Assembly: GCA_028821575.1 (NCBI GenBank)
Contig: JAPPFW010000028.1
Location: 1-64,000, forward strand
Length of the DNA stretch: 64,000 bases
Direction of reading: 5' to 3'
Source: a bacterium
GTDB lineage: Bacteria > Actinomycetota > Acidimicrobiia > Spongiisociales > Spongiisociaceae
Below the pieces are notes generated by a model that saw only the letters and a list, made by a program, of their open reading frames with translations, had not been told where the DNA came from and did not search any database. A program made the translations under genes and the position numbers. Shown piece after piece: positions 32,075 through 40,501 of the stretch (its first letter is position 1; the number at the start of each line of letters is the position of its first letter).

Positions 32075-33107
32075 AGGGGTAGTCGTCGGGTGCTCGAGAC
32101 AGGGACCGGGCGGCCAGGTGACGACGTACGTTGACGGCTTTCCACTGCAGCCAGGGCTCTGCCGCGATGCGCTGCTGGAGACGCTCGTCGGCGGTGAGGA
32201 GTTGGGGTTCGACCCGGCCCTGGTCTAACAGCATGTCCAGGAATGTGTGCTCCGGCGGGGTGAAGGGAAGCACCATCCGCTGGACTGGTGCGGCTTTGGC
32301 CTGGAGTTCGGCCAGGTAGGCGTCAGCGGAGAGCGGGCGGATGCGCTGCGCGTCAGTTCGGGTCAGCGCGGGGCGAAGCTGCCGGGCCAGATCACGGGCC
32401 TCGACCTCGGGGGGGTTGGCACCGACCGACCGCCAGTCGGTGCGGGCTCCGCCGCCGTACACGACGAAGGCGGTTCGTAGCTTGGCCGGGTCCAGCCCGG
32501 GAAGGTCCGGGAGCAGCCCGGCGTCGAACAGGTCGCGGGGGTATCCGCGTTCGTAGAAGGCAGAGAGCTTGCCCGCGGCGATCTCGTGGATATCGAACAC
32601 GGGCACGGCGGTGGCCTGCCAGCGGCCGATCCGGTCGGAGTCGCGTTGGGTCGGAGGCCAGAGAGTCACCCGCCGTACATAGCCCACGTCGACCGACAGG
32701 CCTTCGCTGCCGCCGAAGGCGTCCTGGTAGCGGAGGTCCCATTTGCCGCCGGCGTGGTCCCGTGCCAAGTTGGGGCGCTTCTTCACTCGCAGCCCGTGGG
32801 CCGGGAGCAGGCTCGCCAGGGTGTCCTCGACGACGGGCCGCTCCGCCTTCATCGTGTCGCGGTCGGCCGATCCGATGTAGTTGTAGTCGAGATCGAACGA
32901 TAGGCGGGGCGCGTCGAGGATGAACATGTTCAGCGCTGTGCCTCCGGTCAGCGCCAGCCGTTCTCCGAGGTAGGGGTGGGCGGCGATGTCGTCGGCTAAC
33001 GCCAGGAGCCGCACGGTCTTTTCGAGCCGGTCGGGGTGGAAGCCGGTATCAGCGGCCAAGACCCTGAGTTCCCGGCGGGTGGGTGGTTTCAGAAGACCAT
33101 TTCCCAT
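32073..33107 (-). CDS. AbiEii-type nucleotidyltransferase toxin (module C)
   Basis: 344 residues: RLALTGGTALNMFILDAPRL followed by SFDLDYNYIG (GG...D-x-D), VEDTLASLL, LSVDVGYVRRVTLWPP, VFDIHEIAAGKLSAFYERGY and PRDLFDAG, the typical AbiEii series. It ends RAPDDYP at a CCC-TAA stop that abuts the SWIM frame. It overlaps the AbiEi gene by 19 bases. Together they form a second AbiE type IV toxin-antitoxin module in the window. Confidence 0.9.
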   Translation of the reverse strand: MGNGLLKPPTRRELRVLAADTGFHPDRLEKTVRLLALADDIAAHPYLGERLALTGGTALNMFILDAPRLSFDLDYNYIGSADRDTMKAERPVVEDTLASLLPAHGLRVKKRPNLARDHAGGKWDLRYQDAFGGSEGLSVDVGYVRRVTLWPPTQRDSDRIGRWQATAVPVFDIHEIAAGKLSAFYERGYPRDLFDAGLLPDLPGLDPAKLRTAFVVYGGGARTDWRSVGANPPEVEARDLARQLRPALTRTDAQRIRPLSADAYLAELQAKAAPVQRMVLPFTPPEHTFLDMLLDQGRVEPQLLTADERLQQRIAAEPWLQWKAVNVRRHLAARSLSRAPDDYP

Positions 33108-33904
33108 TGGCGTTCCACGACCTCTACGGGTACGACCAGGTTCCAGTCCTCGATGTAGCGGGTCCGCTTGCGGGCGAACGTGTCGAAGATGAACGTCGTA
33201 GCCCGCGGCCCCTGGGGGCGGAACTGGTCGAGGTCACTGTCGGCGATTCCCCACAGTTCGCGGTGCTGGTCCAAGAAGAACCCCACTTTTGCTCGCAGGG
33301 CTGCCCCGCCATCCCGCGCCTGGCAGTAGGCGGCCACCGTTGCGACGTTGATGCTGTCCGCCCGGGTCAGGGATTGGTAGATCTCGTCCCAGCTGCCCCC
33401 GTAGTCGGGGTCCGCCAGAGTGTCCACCAGGGTTCGTTCGATCGTAGTCACCCGTACCGCGCCGTCAGCGTAGGACTGCTCCACCACCCCGAAGTGCTGA
33501 TTACTAGATTCGATGAGCCGCTCAGGGAACCGCACACCCCGGTAGCGCACGGCCCCGTAGACCATCGGCGGGGCTGGGTCGGTTGCCGAGTACACGGCGT
33601 CGAACCACAGGGAGTACGAGATCCCCCAGAAGTCAAGCGCCGCATGGTGCGACACAACCGCGTCGGGGGCCATTTTGGTAGCAACCAGGCTCGGCATCGG
33701 CTGGAAACGGGCCGGGTCGATACCGTCACTCACCACAGCGAACAAGCCAGGCCGCACAGCCACGACCCTCCCCGACCGAAGCCATCGCTCCTCGAGGCGG
33801 TCGGCTTCCTCGGCAGGCCGGGCCACACCCCGATCGGCCAGGTAGGCGGCAAGGTCCGAGCCGGTGAATACCGGCTCACCGTCTAAGAACGCCTCATAGT
33901 CCAC
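33089..33904 (-). CDS. AbiEi-type antitoxin (module C)
   Basis: 271 residues from GTG 33904 (MDYEAFLDGEPVF, then DLAAYLADRGVARPAEEADR: winged helix) and a C-terminal domain with AVVSHHAALDFWGIS, YRGVRFPERLI and TTIERTLVDTLADPDYGG, all typical of AbiEi antitoxins. The HHAALxxxG motif and the IERTLVD motif are clear. Upstream in-frame residues (proline- and arginine-rich) are not convincing. First gene of the pair. Confidence 0.85.
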   Translation of the reverse strand: MDYEAFLDGEPVFTGSDLAAYLADRGVARPAEEADRLEERWLRSGRVVAVRPGLFAVVSDGIDPARFQPMPSLVATKMAPDAVVSHHAALDFWGISYSLWFDAVYSATDPAPPMVYGAVRYRGVRFPERLIESSNQHFGVVEQSYADGAVRVTTIERTLVDTLADPDYGGSWDEIYQSLTRADSINVATVAAYCQARDGGAALRAKVGFFLDQHRELWGIADSDLDQFRPQGPRATTFIFDTFARKRTRYIEDWNLVVPVEVVERQWEMVF

Positions 33905-34072
33905 AACAAATCCTCTGCTACCACACACAACAATAGCGTCGGGGCGCGAATTCCAGCCGGTGGCTACCCGCGGTTCGGTGGCCGGGCACCCGGTCCGGTT
34001 ATGGTCGCCCCGCGGGTGATCGGTAGGGGCAGTCACGGGAGCCACGACCCGGTGACTCAGGGAAGGGCCTTT

Positions 34073-34357
34073 CTAGCCGGGTGCGACCGCCGCGCGGCTG
34101 CGGGTAGCTTCGGGCGTGTGGGCCGCGATGCCCTTCTCGTCGCTGCGGAAGATACCGGCGGCGTAGAGGCAGATCAGTTCGGCCAACTGTTCCAGGGAGG
34201 GCTCGTGGGCGGCGGGTTCGAGGGCTAGCTTCCTGTAGAGGAGGACTGCCCCGAGCGTGCTGCCGAAGGGGCCTGGTTGCTCGAGGGCGGCGAGACCGTG
34301 GGCCTCCAGGTCCGAGCGGAGTGTTGCTGCCCGGGCGAGTTCGTGCGGTTTCATCAT
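34073..34357 (-). CDS. Small protein of unknown function
   Basis: 94 residues, starting MMKPHELARAATLRSDLEAH after AGAGG (second ATG at 34354 also possible), mainly helical (LEQLAELICLYAAGIFRSDE) with an Ala/Pro-rich tail. It lies between module C and a zinc-ribbon gene. No family recognised. Confidence 0.5.
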   Translation of the reverse strand: MMKPHELARAATLRSDLEAHGLAALEQPGPFGSTLGAVLLYRKLALEPAAHEPSLEQLAELICLYAAGIFRSDEKGIAAHTPEATRSRAAVAPG

Positions 34358-34591
34358 GGGCGACCTCTTGACCTCCCGCGGCTGTTGGCAGCTCCCGGTG
34401 AGGCTACCCGGACTTCGGCTTGGAGGGGCGAGGTCTCGTTGCTCGTGGAGACCGCCGACTTGTGGGACCATGCGCGGACGTGACGGTGGAACGTCCACCA
34501 GCTGGCGAGGTAGTGGGGGACCTAGGTGAGTCGGACGGCGCCGCGAACGGGCTGCTCGGCTGGTTCGGTTAGAGACGCTGGAGGTAGAAGG

Positions 34592-35044
34592 ATGGGTACC
34601 CGGACGACGGTTCCTCCGGATGAGCAGCTAAGGGATCTGTTGGGGAAGCTGCTGGAGGGGACGACGGTGCTGGTGTCTCTTGACGCCGGGGAGGGACGGT
34701 GGCTGGTGTTGGACGCCGACGGTCACCGGGCCGCGGCCGTGAAGGCGGGGCCTCCGAAGTCTCCGGGCCCGGGCGTGGAGGTGGTGTGGCTGCCCGCATA
34801 CGGGCCGGAGTGGTACTGCGACGACTGCGAGCGCGAGTTGGACAGATCGTGTCCGATCCCCGTGGACGACAACTGGGCGGTGTGTCGCGGGTGCGCTGGA
34901 GCACGGGGGTTTCCGGCCGCTTGGCGGTCGGGCGACGGGTCACCGCGGCTGTGTCCGTGCGGCCCGTGCGTAGCCGCTGCCGGGTACCTGAGCACCGACG
35001 ACAGGGACGCACTGCTTTTGCGAAGCGGACGGCTGGCCGCCTAG
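34592..35044 (+). CDS. Zinc-ribbon-like protein of unknown function
   Basis: 150 residues after a strong site (GGAGGTAGAAGG). The first half is a strand-rich domain (TTVLVSLDAGEGRWLVLDAD). The second half carries cysteine pairs: CDDCERELDRSC, VCRGCAG and LCPCGPC, which could bind one or two zinc ions. No enzymatic motif. It reads toward the gene at 35158, which is on the other strand. Confidence 0.6.
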   Translation: MGTRTTVPPDEQLRDLLGKLLEGTTVLVSLDAGEGRWLVLDADGHRAAAVKAGPPKSPGPGVEVVWLPAYGPEWYCDDCERELDRSCPIPVDDNWAVCRGCAGARGFPAAWRSGDGSPRLCPCGPCVAAAGYLSTDDRDALLLRSGRLAA

Positions 35045-35157
35045 ACGCCGACGGGCGGATGCTCTGCGCGGAGTGGACCAACCCTCATTCGTGCGCGCTC
35101 CGGTGTCGGGGCCGCCGCGGATCCTGACGACGAGTACGCGTGCGTTCCCTGAGCCCG

Positions 35158-35544
35158 CTATCCCACCGGCTCGGGCGGTAGAGCGGCGAGTACGCGCTGG
35201 GTGAGGACGCGCTGCAGGGCGGCGTCGACCGAGAGTTCGGCGGCTACGGATCTGATCGCCGGGACCACGGTGTCTCTGCTGGTGAGAAGGCGGCCCGTGT
35301 TGTGTTCCTCGAGGGGGTCGGCGGCTGTGCGGGTGCCGGCAACGAGGTACTGCTCGTCGAGTTGGTACACGTCGATCTGGTAGACGGTTGCCGATGGTTC
35401 GGTGTCGTGGCCGCGCTGGTCCCAGGCCTGAGCGGTTCGGGTACTTCGGTCGGTCTTGGCGGTACCGAGACGGGACCAATCGTGGAGGTGGATGGTTACT
35501 GGCCAGCGGTCGGGGAAGATGATGGTTCGGGTGGTCGGCTCCAT
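35158..35544 (-). CDS. Protein of unknown function
   Basis: 128 residues from MEPTTRTIIFPDRWPVTIHL. It has mixed strands (ATVYQIDVYQLDEQYLVAGT) and a helical C-terminus (LSVDAALQRVLTQRVLAAL). The start follows CGGAGA by four bases. It diverges from nrdJ; about 120 bases separate its start from operator copy 6. No family recognised. Confidence 0.5.
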   Translation of the reverse strand: MEPTTRTIIFPDRWPVTIHLHDWSRLGTAKTDRSTRTAQAWDQRGHDTEPSATVYQIDVYQLDEQYLVAGTRTAADPLEEHNTGRLLTSRDTVVPAIRSVAAELSVDAALQRVLTQRVLAALPPEPVG

Positions 35545-35663
35545 GCGGTCTCCGTGACTGGTCGCGTCCGTCGCTGGGGAGTATGACGGGCGCGGCCCGG
35601 TGGGGAGCGGTTTTCGGTCGGGGGCAGGCGAACGTCGGGGACGTTCGAGCACCCCGGCGAAAC

Positions 35664-35737
35664 CCCAGGTCGGAGCGCTGAGTACGCGGGGGAGTACGCG
35701 GGGGAGTACGCGGGAGTACGCGGCCGTGTGGTGGTAT
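35664..35737 (+). promoter_or_regulatory. Operator-promoter module copy 6 (nrdJ)
   Basis: CCCAGGTCGG at 35664, then four AGTACGCG boxes at 35681, 35693, 35705 and 35715 (steps 12, 12, 10), nine bases, then TGGTAT (35732-35737). The nrdJ ATG is 32 bases further and has its own ribosome site. This is the best-preserved copy with four full boxes. Confidence 0.8.
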
Positions 35738-35768
35738 CTCGCTCCAACAATCGAGGAAGGGGTGAGCT

Positions 35769-38498
35769 ATGACGTTGGCGACGAGGAACGGGGAGGCCAC
35801 CGGGGCCGCTACCCGGGACGTGCTCGCCGAGATAACGGGGGCCGCCGCCGCCCGGAACCGTTTAAGGCGCCGGGAACGTCTGGAGCGCAGAATCCAGGCC
35901 ATAGAGTGGTCACGGCGCGACCTGCGGATCGTGGGCGGCGACGGGTCTGCGGTGTGGGAACAGACGGGCGTCGAGTTCCCCGACACCTGGTCGGATCAGG
36001 CCGCCCAGATCGCGGCCAGCAAGTATTTTTGGGGGACGTTGGGCACGCCGGAGCGGGAGACGTCGCTTCGCCAGGTGCTAGATCGTGTGGTGGGAACAGT
36101 CACCGGGTGGGCCACCGAACAGGGCTACTTCGCCGACGGAGGCTACGACGACTCGCCCGACCCTCACATGGAGTCCGAGTTCCGCAGCGACCTGTGGGGA
36201 ATCCTGGTCGACCAGCGCGCTGCCTTTAACAGCCCGGTCTACTTCAACTTGGGGACTTCGGACCGTGCACAGCAGGTGTCGGCGTGCTTCATTTTGCCGG
36301 TCGCGGACAGCCTCCCGGACATTCTGGACTGGATCCGGACCGAGGGTCTGATCTTTCGGGGCGGTTCGGGGGCTGGTGTCAACTTGTCGTCTATCCGCGG
36401 TTCGATGGAGCTCCTTTCGGGCGGCGGAGTCGCGTCGGGGCCGGTCAGTTTCATGGCGGGCGCAGACGCCTCGGCCGGAGCGATCCGCTCGGGGGGAAAA
36501 ACGAGGAGAGCGGCGAAGATGGTGTTACTCGACGTCGACCACCCCGACATTGAGGAGTTCGTAACGTGCAAGGCCATCAAGGAACGCCGGAGCCGGGACT
36601 TGGCCGCCGCCGGATGGGACATGTCTCTCAACGGCGACAGGGGCTTGAGGTTCCAAAACGCCAACAATTCGGTGCGGGTCAGCGACGCGTTCATGCAGGC
36701 GGTAGCCGCCGACGTCGACCACCATCTCGTGGCCCGAACCACCGGCGAGACGACCCAGACGCTGCGGGCCCGGGATCTGTGGAGGCAGATAGCGGAGGCG
36801 GCGTGGGAATGCGCCGATCCTGGCGTCCAGTACGCCGACACGATCAACCGCTGGCACACCTGTCCGGAGTCGGGACCGATCAACGGTTCGAACCCTTGCA
36901 GCGAATACCTTTCCCTGGACAACACGGCGTGCAATCTGGCCAGCATCAACTTGCTGAAGTTCGTGGAGGTGGACGGCACGTTCGACATCGAGGGCTTCTG
37001 CGACACGGTGCGGACGATGATCAGGGCGATGGACGCCCTGGTCACCCCGGCGGACTATCCCACCGACGAGATCGGGGACCGTACCCGGCGTTACAGGCAG
37101 TTGGGGCTCGGTTACGCCAACCTGGGCGCGGCGCTCATGGCGTTGGGCCTGCCGTATGACAGCCCCGAAGGCCGGAGCTGGGCCGCGGCGGTGACAGCGC
37201 TGATGACCGGCACAGCCTACGCGACGTCGGCGGGACTGGCCGAAGAGCTGGGACCGTTCGAGCAGTACCACAAGAACTCCGAAGCGGTTCAGAAGGTGCT
37301 GGAGATGCACCGGGCCGCCCTGGACAGCATTGGGTTCCCGGCCCCGACGGAGATCGTCGTCGAGGCCCGCGCTCAGTGGGACCGGGCCGTGAAAGAAGCC
37401 GGGCTGTGGGGGGTTCGCAACGCGCAGGTGTCGGTGCTCGCCCCTACGGGAACTATTTCGTTCATGCTCGACTGCGCGACGACCGGCGTCGAACCCGCCC
37501 TGGGTCTCGTGGCGTACAAGACGCTGGTAGGCGGCGGTACCCTCAAGATGGTCGTCGGCACCGTGGGGCGGGCGCTGTCCCGCCTCGGCTACCGGCCAGA
37601 CGACACAGCCGCGATCGTCGAGTACATCGAAGGCCACGGCACCGCGGTGGGGGCTCCAGGCCTCCGCCCTGAACACCTGGCCGTGTTCGCCACAGCGATG
37701 GGCGCCAACAGGATCAGCCCCGAGGGGCACCTGCGGATGATGGCAGCCGTGCAACCGTTCCTCTCCGGCGGGATCTCCAAGACCGTCAACCTCGACACCG
37801 ACGCGACCGTCGAGGACATCGAGGATCTGCTCATGCGGGGCTGGGAACTCGGCCTCAAAGCGGTGGCGATCTACCGGGACGGCAGCAAGGTCGCCCAGCC
37901 CATGACCACCAAGGTCGGAGACGCCGCCCCAGCCGCCGCTGAACTGCTCCGGGAACGGCGGGAGCTGCCCCGCAGCCGCCGGTCGATGACCACAGCCTGG
38001 CGGGTGGGGGACCTGCGCGGTTACCTGACTGTCGGCCAGTACGACGATGGCACCCCCGGCGAGATGTTCATCCAGGGCACCAAGGAGGGGACCACACTGT
38101 CGGGCCTGTTGGGTGCGGTAGCGGTCGCGGTCAGCCACGGCCTGCAGTGGGGCGTACCCCTCGAGACCTACGTCCACGCTTTCAAGGGCATGAGATTCGA
38201 CCCGTGCGGCGTAACCAACGACGAGGACCTGCGGGTGGCCACGTCGGTGATGGACTACCTGGTCCGCCGCATGGCCCTCGACTACCTGCCCGAGGGCAAA
38301 CGCCAGGAACTGGGCGTGCTTTCGGCGTCGGAACGGGCCGAACAGGCACTGCCCGGCTTGGAAACCGCCGGGGTCGTCTCGACCACAGCAACAGTCACGG
38401 CCGACGCTCCGCTGTGCATGAGTTGTGGAACGCGCATGGTCCCCGCCGGCAGTTGCCACACCTGCCCAGGATGTGGCACCACCAGCGGGTGCAGTTGA
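35769..38498 (+). CDS. nrdJ: Adenosylcobalamin-dependent ribonucleotide reductase (class II)
   Basis: 909 residues. It reduces ribonucleotides to deoxyribonucleotides using vitamin B12. Motifs in order: FNSPVYFNLGT (about 156), SACFILPVADSLPDI with the first active-site Cys (about 172), FRGGSGAGVNLSSIRG, NGSNPCSEYLSLDNTACNL with the radical Cys (about 377), VLAPTGTISFMLDCATTGVE, and a C-terminal zinc ribbon/redox tail CMSCGTRMVPAGSCHTCPGC (about 884-903). Full length, no damage. The start has GAGGAAGGGGTGA upstream. It heads a set with 38533 and 39390 and carries operator copy 6, so it is controlled with the transfer genes. Class II reductases are common in phages but unusual as part of a conjugation regulon. 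Confidence 0.95.
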   Translation: MTLATRNGEATGAATRDVLAEITGAAAARNRLRRRERLERRIQAIEWSRRDLRIVGGDGSAVWEQTGVEFPDTWSDQAAQIAASKYFWGTLGTPERETSLRQVLDRVVGTVTGWATEQGYFADGGYDDSPDPHMESEFRSDLWGILVDQRAAFNSPVYFNLGTSDRAQQVSACFILPVADSLPDILDWIRTEGLIFRGGSGAGVNLSSIRGSMELLSGGGVASGPVSFMAGADASAGAIRSGGKTRRAAKMVLLDVDHPDIEEFVTCKAIKERRSRDLAAAGWDMSLNGDRGLRFQNANNSVRVSDAFMQAVAADVDHHLVARTTGETTQTLRARDLWRQIAEAAWECADPGVQYADTINRWHTCPESGPINGSNPCSEYLSLDNTACNLASINLLKFVEVDGTFDIEGFCDTVRTMIRAMDALVTPADYPTDEIGDRTRRYRQLGLGYANLGAALMALGLPYDSPEGRSWAAAVTALMTGTAYATSAGLAEELGPFEQYHKNSEAVQKVLEMHRAALDSIGFPAPTEIVVEARAQWDRAVKEAGLWGVRNAQVSVLAPTGTISFMLDCATTGVEPALGLVAYKTLVGGGTLKMVVGTVGRALSRLGYRPDDTAAIVEYIEGHGTAVGAPGLRPEHLAVFATAMGANRISPEGHLRMMAAVQPFLSGGISKTVNLDTDATVEDIEDLLMRGWELGLKAVAIYRDGSKVAQPMTTKVGDAAPAAAELLRERRELPRSRRSMTTAWRVGDLRGYLTVGQYDDGTPGEMFIQGTKEGTTLSGLLGAVAVAVSHGLQWGVPLETYVHAFKGMRFDPCGVTNDEDLRVATSVMDYLVRRMALDYLPEGKRQELGVLSASERAEQALPGLETAGVVSTTATVTADAPLCMSCGTRMVPAGSCHTCPGCGTTSGCS

Positions 38499-38532
38499 CC
38501 CCCACACTCACCCAACGAGAGGAGAAGGCGCA

Positions 38533-39390
38533 ATGGCTATCACACCGTCACCGTTCATGTTCCTGGAGGCTGACGCCGACAAGGGGCTGCTGCACTTCGT
38601 CGCGTCGACCCCCGACGGGCAGGCGCAGATCGCCGGGGTGGGAAACCTGTGGGCCGGGGCGGTGATACAGGCCGAAGGTGTCTACCCGTTCCCGGACGGG
38701 TTCGGAACACCCCAGGCCGCCGCCGATGCTCTAGCCGAGCGGGTGGAGCTGATGCCGTATGTCGAAGCGGAGTCGTACTGCGCCTGGCGGGAGCGGATGG
38801 CCCGCCGGAGGCTGGCCAAGCGGAAAGCCCGGCACGGCAAGCCGGGACGCAGCCCCGAGGACTACCTGGCCTCCCTCCCGCCGAGCCAGCTCGGGCCAGC
38901 CGCCAGGGTCCTGATGGCGTCCGTGTACGCCCGACACGTCCCGCCCGCCCCCGAGGGGTTCACCCTGGCGGCGGAAGCCGCTGGCGGTGTGTATCGCTTC
39001 TACGCTGGCATCGAACCTCACGGCGAGGCCCGCGTGTACGGACGGGGCACGAACTGGACAGCCGAGGCCGACCCGCTCCCCGTCGACCCGGCGGATCCGG
39101 GAGATCTGCGCGGAAGCCTCCAGACTAGGCTCTGCGGGGTCGGCCACGTCACTCCCGAACTCGCCGCCGCGGCGATCGTCGCCGATGGGCACGACCTGGT
39201 CGTGTGGCCGGGGGCTGCGAACCAGCAGCGGCAACACCCTCACACGATCCCACTGATTGACGAGGACGGAGACCCGCTGTGGGTCGTCGATCGCGACGCC
39301 TACTACCGGCTCGGGGACCTGTCACTGCACCCCCAGCCGACCCATCGCCAACGGACGACCGCCAGGTCGTTGCAGCGTGGGGGGCTGTGA
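38533..39390 (+). CDS. Paralogue 1 of a tandem pair of unknown function
   Basis: 285 residues following nrdJ by 34 bases with a strong GAGAGGAGAAGG site. Features: FMFLEADADKGLLHFVASTP (about 9-28), an AEALAERVELMPYVEAESY-like helix, YCAWRERMARRRLAKRKAR (basic), VYARHVPPAPEGFTLAAEA, YRFYAGIEPHGEARVYGRGT, and the C-terminal block HTIPLIDEDGDPLWVVDRDA followed by YYRLGDLSLH. The next gene repeats the same order. Probably cytoplasmic. No known family; linkage to nrdJ may suggest nucleotide or replication work, but this is inference. Confidence 0.6.
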   Translation: MAITPSPFMFLEADADKGLLHFVASTPDGQAQIAGVGNLWAGAVIQAEGVYPFPDGFGTPQAAADALAERVELMPYVEAESYCAWRERMARRRLAKRKARHGKPGRSPEDYLASLPPSQLGPAARVLMASVYARHVPPAPEGFTLAAEAAGGVYRFYAGIEPHGEARVYGRGTNWTAEADPLPVDPADPGDLRGSLQTRLCGVGHVTPELAAAAIVADGHDLVVWPGAANQQRQHPHTIPLIDEDGDPLWVVDRDAYYRLGDLSLHPQPTHRQRTTARSLQRGGL

Positions 39391-40214
39391 TGGCCCTCGG
39401 GCAGCGGCACCCTCCGTGGCGTCAGGGCGAGCCGCCGACACCGCCACCCCGTCCGCTGGGGATAACGCCGCCCACGTTCATGTTCCTCGAGGCGCAGCCT
39501 CAGGGACCGATGGTGTTCATCGCGTCCACGCCCGACGGCGGCAACGTGCAGATCGCCGGCCGCGCAGACGTGTGGGCGACCGGGCGGGCACGCGGCGATC
39601 AGGCGTCGCCGCTCCCCGGCGTGTACGCCAGCCCGACCGAAGCCGCCGACGCCTTGGCCCGGCAGACGGAACTGCTGGCCTACACCCACGCCGGCTCCTA
39701 CTGCCTGTGGCGGGAGCGCCTGGCCCGCCGACGCCTTGCACGGACCCGGGCGGCGCCGGGGAACCACATCGCAGCACCCGTGTACTCGACCCATGTACCT
39801 CCGGTACCGGCCAGCTTCACCCTGTCAGAGGACTGGTCGGCGGCGGCGTACCGTTTCTACGCCGGGACGCAGGACGGCGGTACGGCTGTCCTCGCAGGGC
39901 GGGGCACCCGCTGGCAAAGCGTGGTGTCCGGACCCGACGGAGGCCGCCACTACTACGGCGCCGAGTGGACGAACCCGGAGGAAGCCGCAGGCGGTCTCGT
40001 GGCAGCGGGCTACGAACTGACCGAGTGGGCCGGGGCGGCCGACCAGCAGCATGAACACCCCGACACGATCCCCCTCATCGACGAACACGGCGACACGCTG
40101 TGGGTCGTCAGCCGGGACGCCTACTACCGGCTGGGTGACCTATCTCAGCACGAACGCCACCTTCCGGACCGGGCACCCTCCCGAGCCCCGCGGATTCCCA
40201 TGCGGGTGATGTGA
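39390..40214 (+). CDS. Paralogue 2 of the tandem pair
   Basis: 274 residues; the ATG shares one base with the previous stop (TGATG), showing coupling. It keeps FMFLEAQPQGPMVFIASTPD, YCLWRERLARRRLARTRAA, YSTHVPPVPASFTLSEDW, YRFYAGTQDGGTAVLAGRGT and HPDTIPLIDEHGDTLWVVSR then DAYYRLGDLSQH. The middle part is shorter than in paralogue 1. A local gene duplication that has since diverged. Function unknown. Confidence 0.6.
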   Translation: MALGQRHPPWRQGEPPTPPPRPLGITPPTFMFLEAQPQGPMVFIASTPDGGNVQIAGRADVWATGRARGDQASPLPGVYASPTEAADALARQTELLAYTHAGSYCLWRERLARRRLARTRAAPGNHIAAPVYSTHVPPVPASFTLSEDWSAAAYRFYAGTQDGGTAVLAGRGTRWQSVVSGPDGGRHYYGAEWTNPEEAAGGLVAAGYELTEWAGAADQQHEHPDTIPLIDEHGDTLWVVSRDAYYRLGDLSQHERHLPDRAPSRAPRIPMRVM

Positions 40215-40459
40215 CGATGCACCCGGCGATCCGCGCCGCGTGCCGGACCCTGGCTCAGGCCGGTATCGGCTTTACGGTGTTGGCCACCCCACCGTGGGAG
40301 GAACCCGAGGCCTCACAGAGCAGTGACCGGGTGGCGGCGAAGACGCGGCAGGTCCCAAGGCACGGGGACGCCCACCAACTCGACTTCGGTTTCAGCCGGG
40401 CCGCGTACTCCTACAAAACCCCAGGCCAGAGGTCCGAGCACAGGCGGGAGTACGCGTAG
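40211..40459 (+). CDS. Possible small gene running into operator copy 7
   Basis: 82 residues; ATG overlaps the previous stop (ATGA). MTMHPAIRAACRTLAQAGIG looks coding, but from about residue 50 the frame enters DNA shared with operator copy 5 (HQLDFGFSR against HQLDLGFGR), and its end lies inside the AGTACGCG boxes. The 3' part may be regulatory DNA rather than protein. Function unknown. Confidence 0.35.
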   Translation: MTMHPAIRAACRTLAQAGIGFTVLATPPWEEPEASQSSDRVAAKTRQVPRHGDAHQLDFGFSRAAYSYKTPGQRSEHRREYA

Positions 40460-40493
40460 GAGTACGCGGGAGTACGCGCCCCGGTGCCATATT
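40420..40493 (+). promoter_or_regulatory. Operator-promoter module copy 7 (head of the secretion operon)
   Basis: CCCAGGCCAG at 40420, a degenerate box at 40437 (AGCACAGG), then AGTACGCG at 40449, 40461 and 40471 (12, 12, 10 steps), nine bases, CATATT (40488-40493), eight bases, ATG at 40502. The leaderless arrangement equals copies 2 and 5. A reverse CGCGTACT at 40402 lies just upstream. Confidence 0.8.
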
Positions 40494-40501
40494 GCCGGGC
40501 C

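Noticed and set aside
36525-38507. 660-codon open frame antisense to nrdJ
   Set aside because: It mirrors a fully conserved nrdJ; the translation is rich in Arg, Gly and His with no domain. A shadow caused by high third-position GC.
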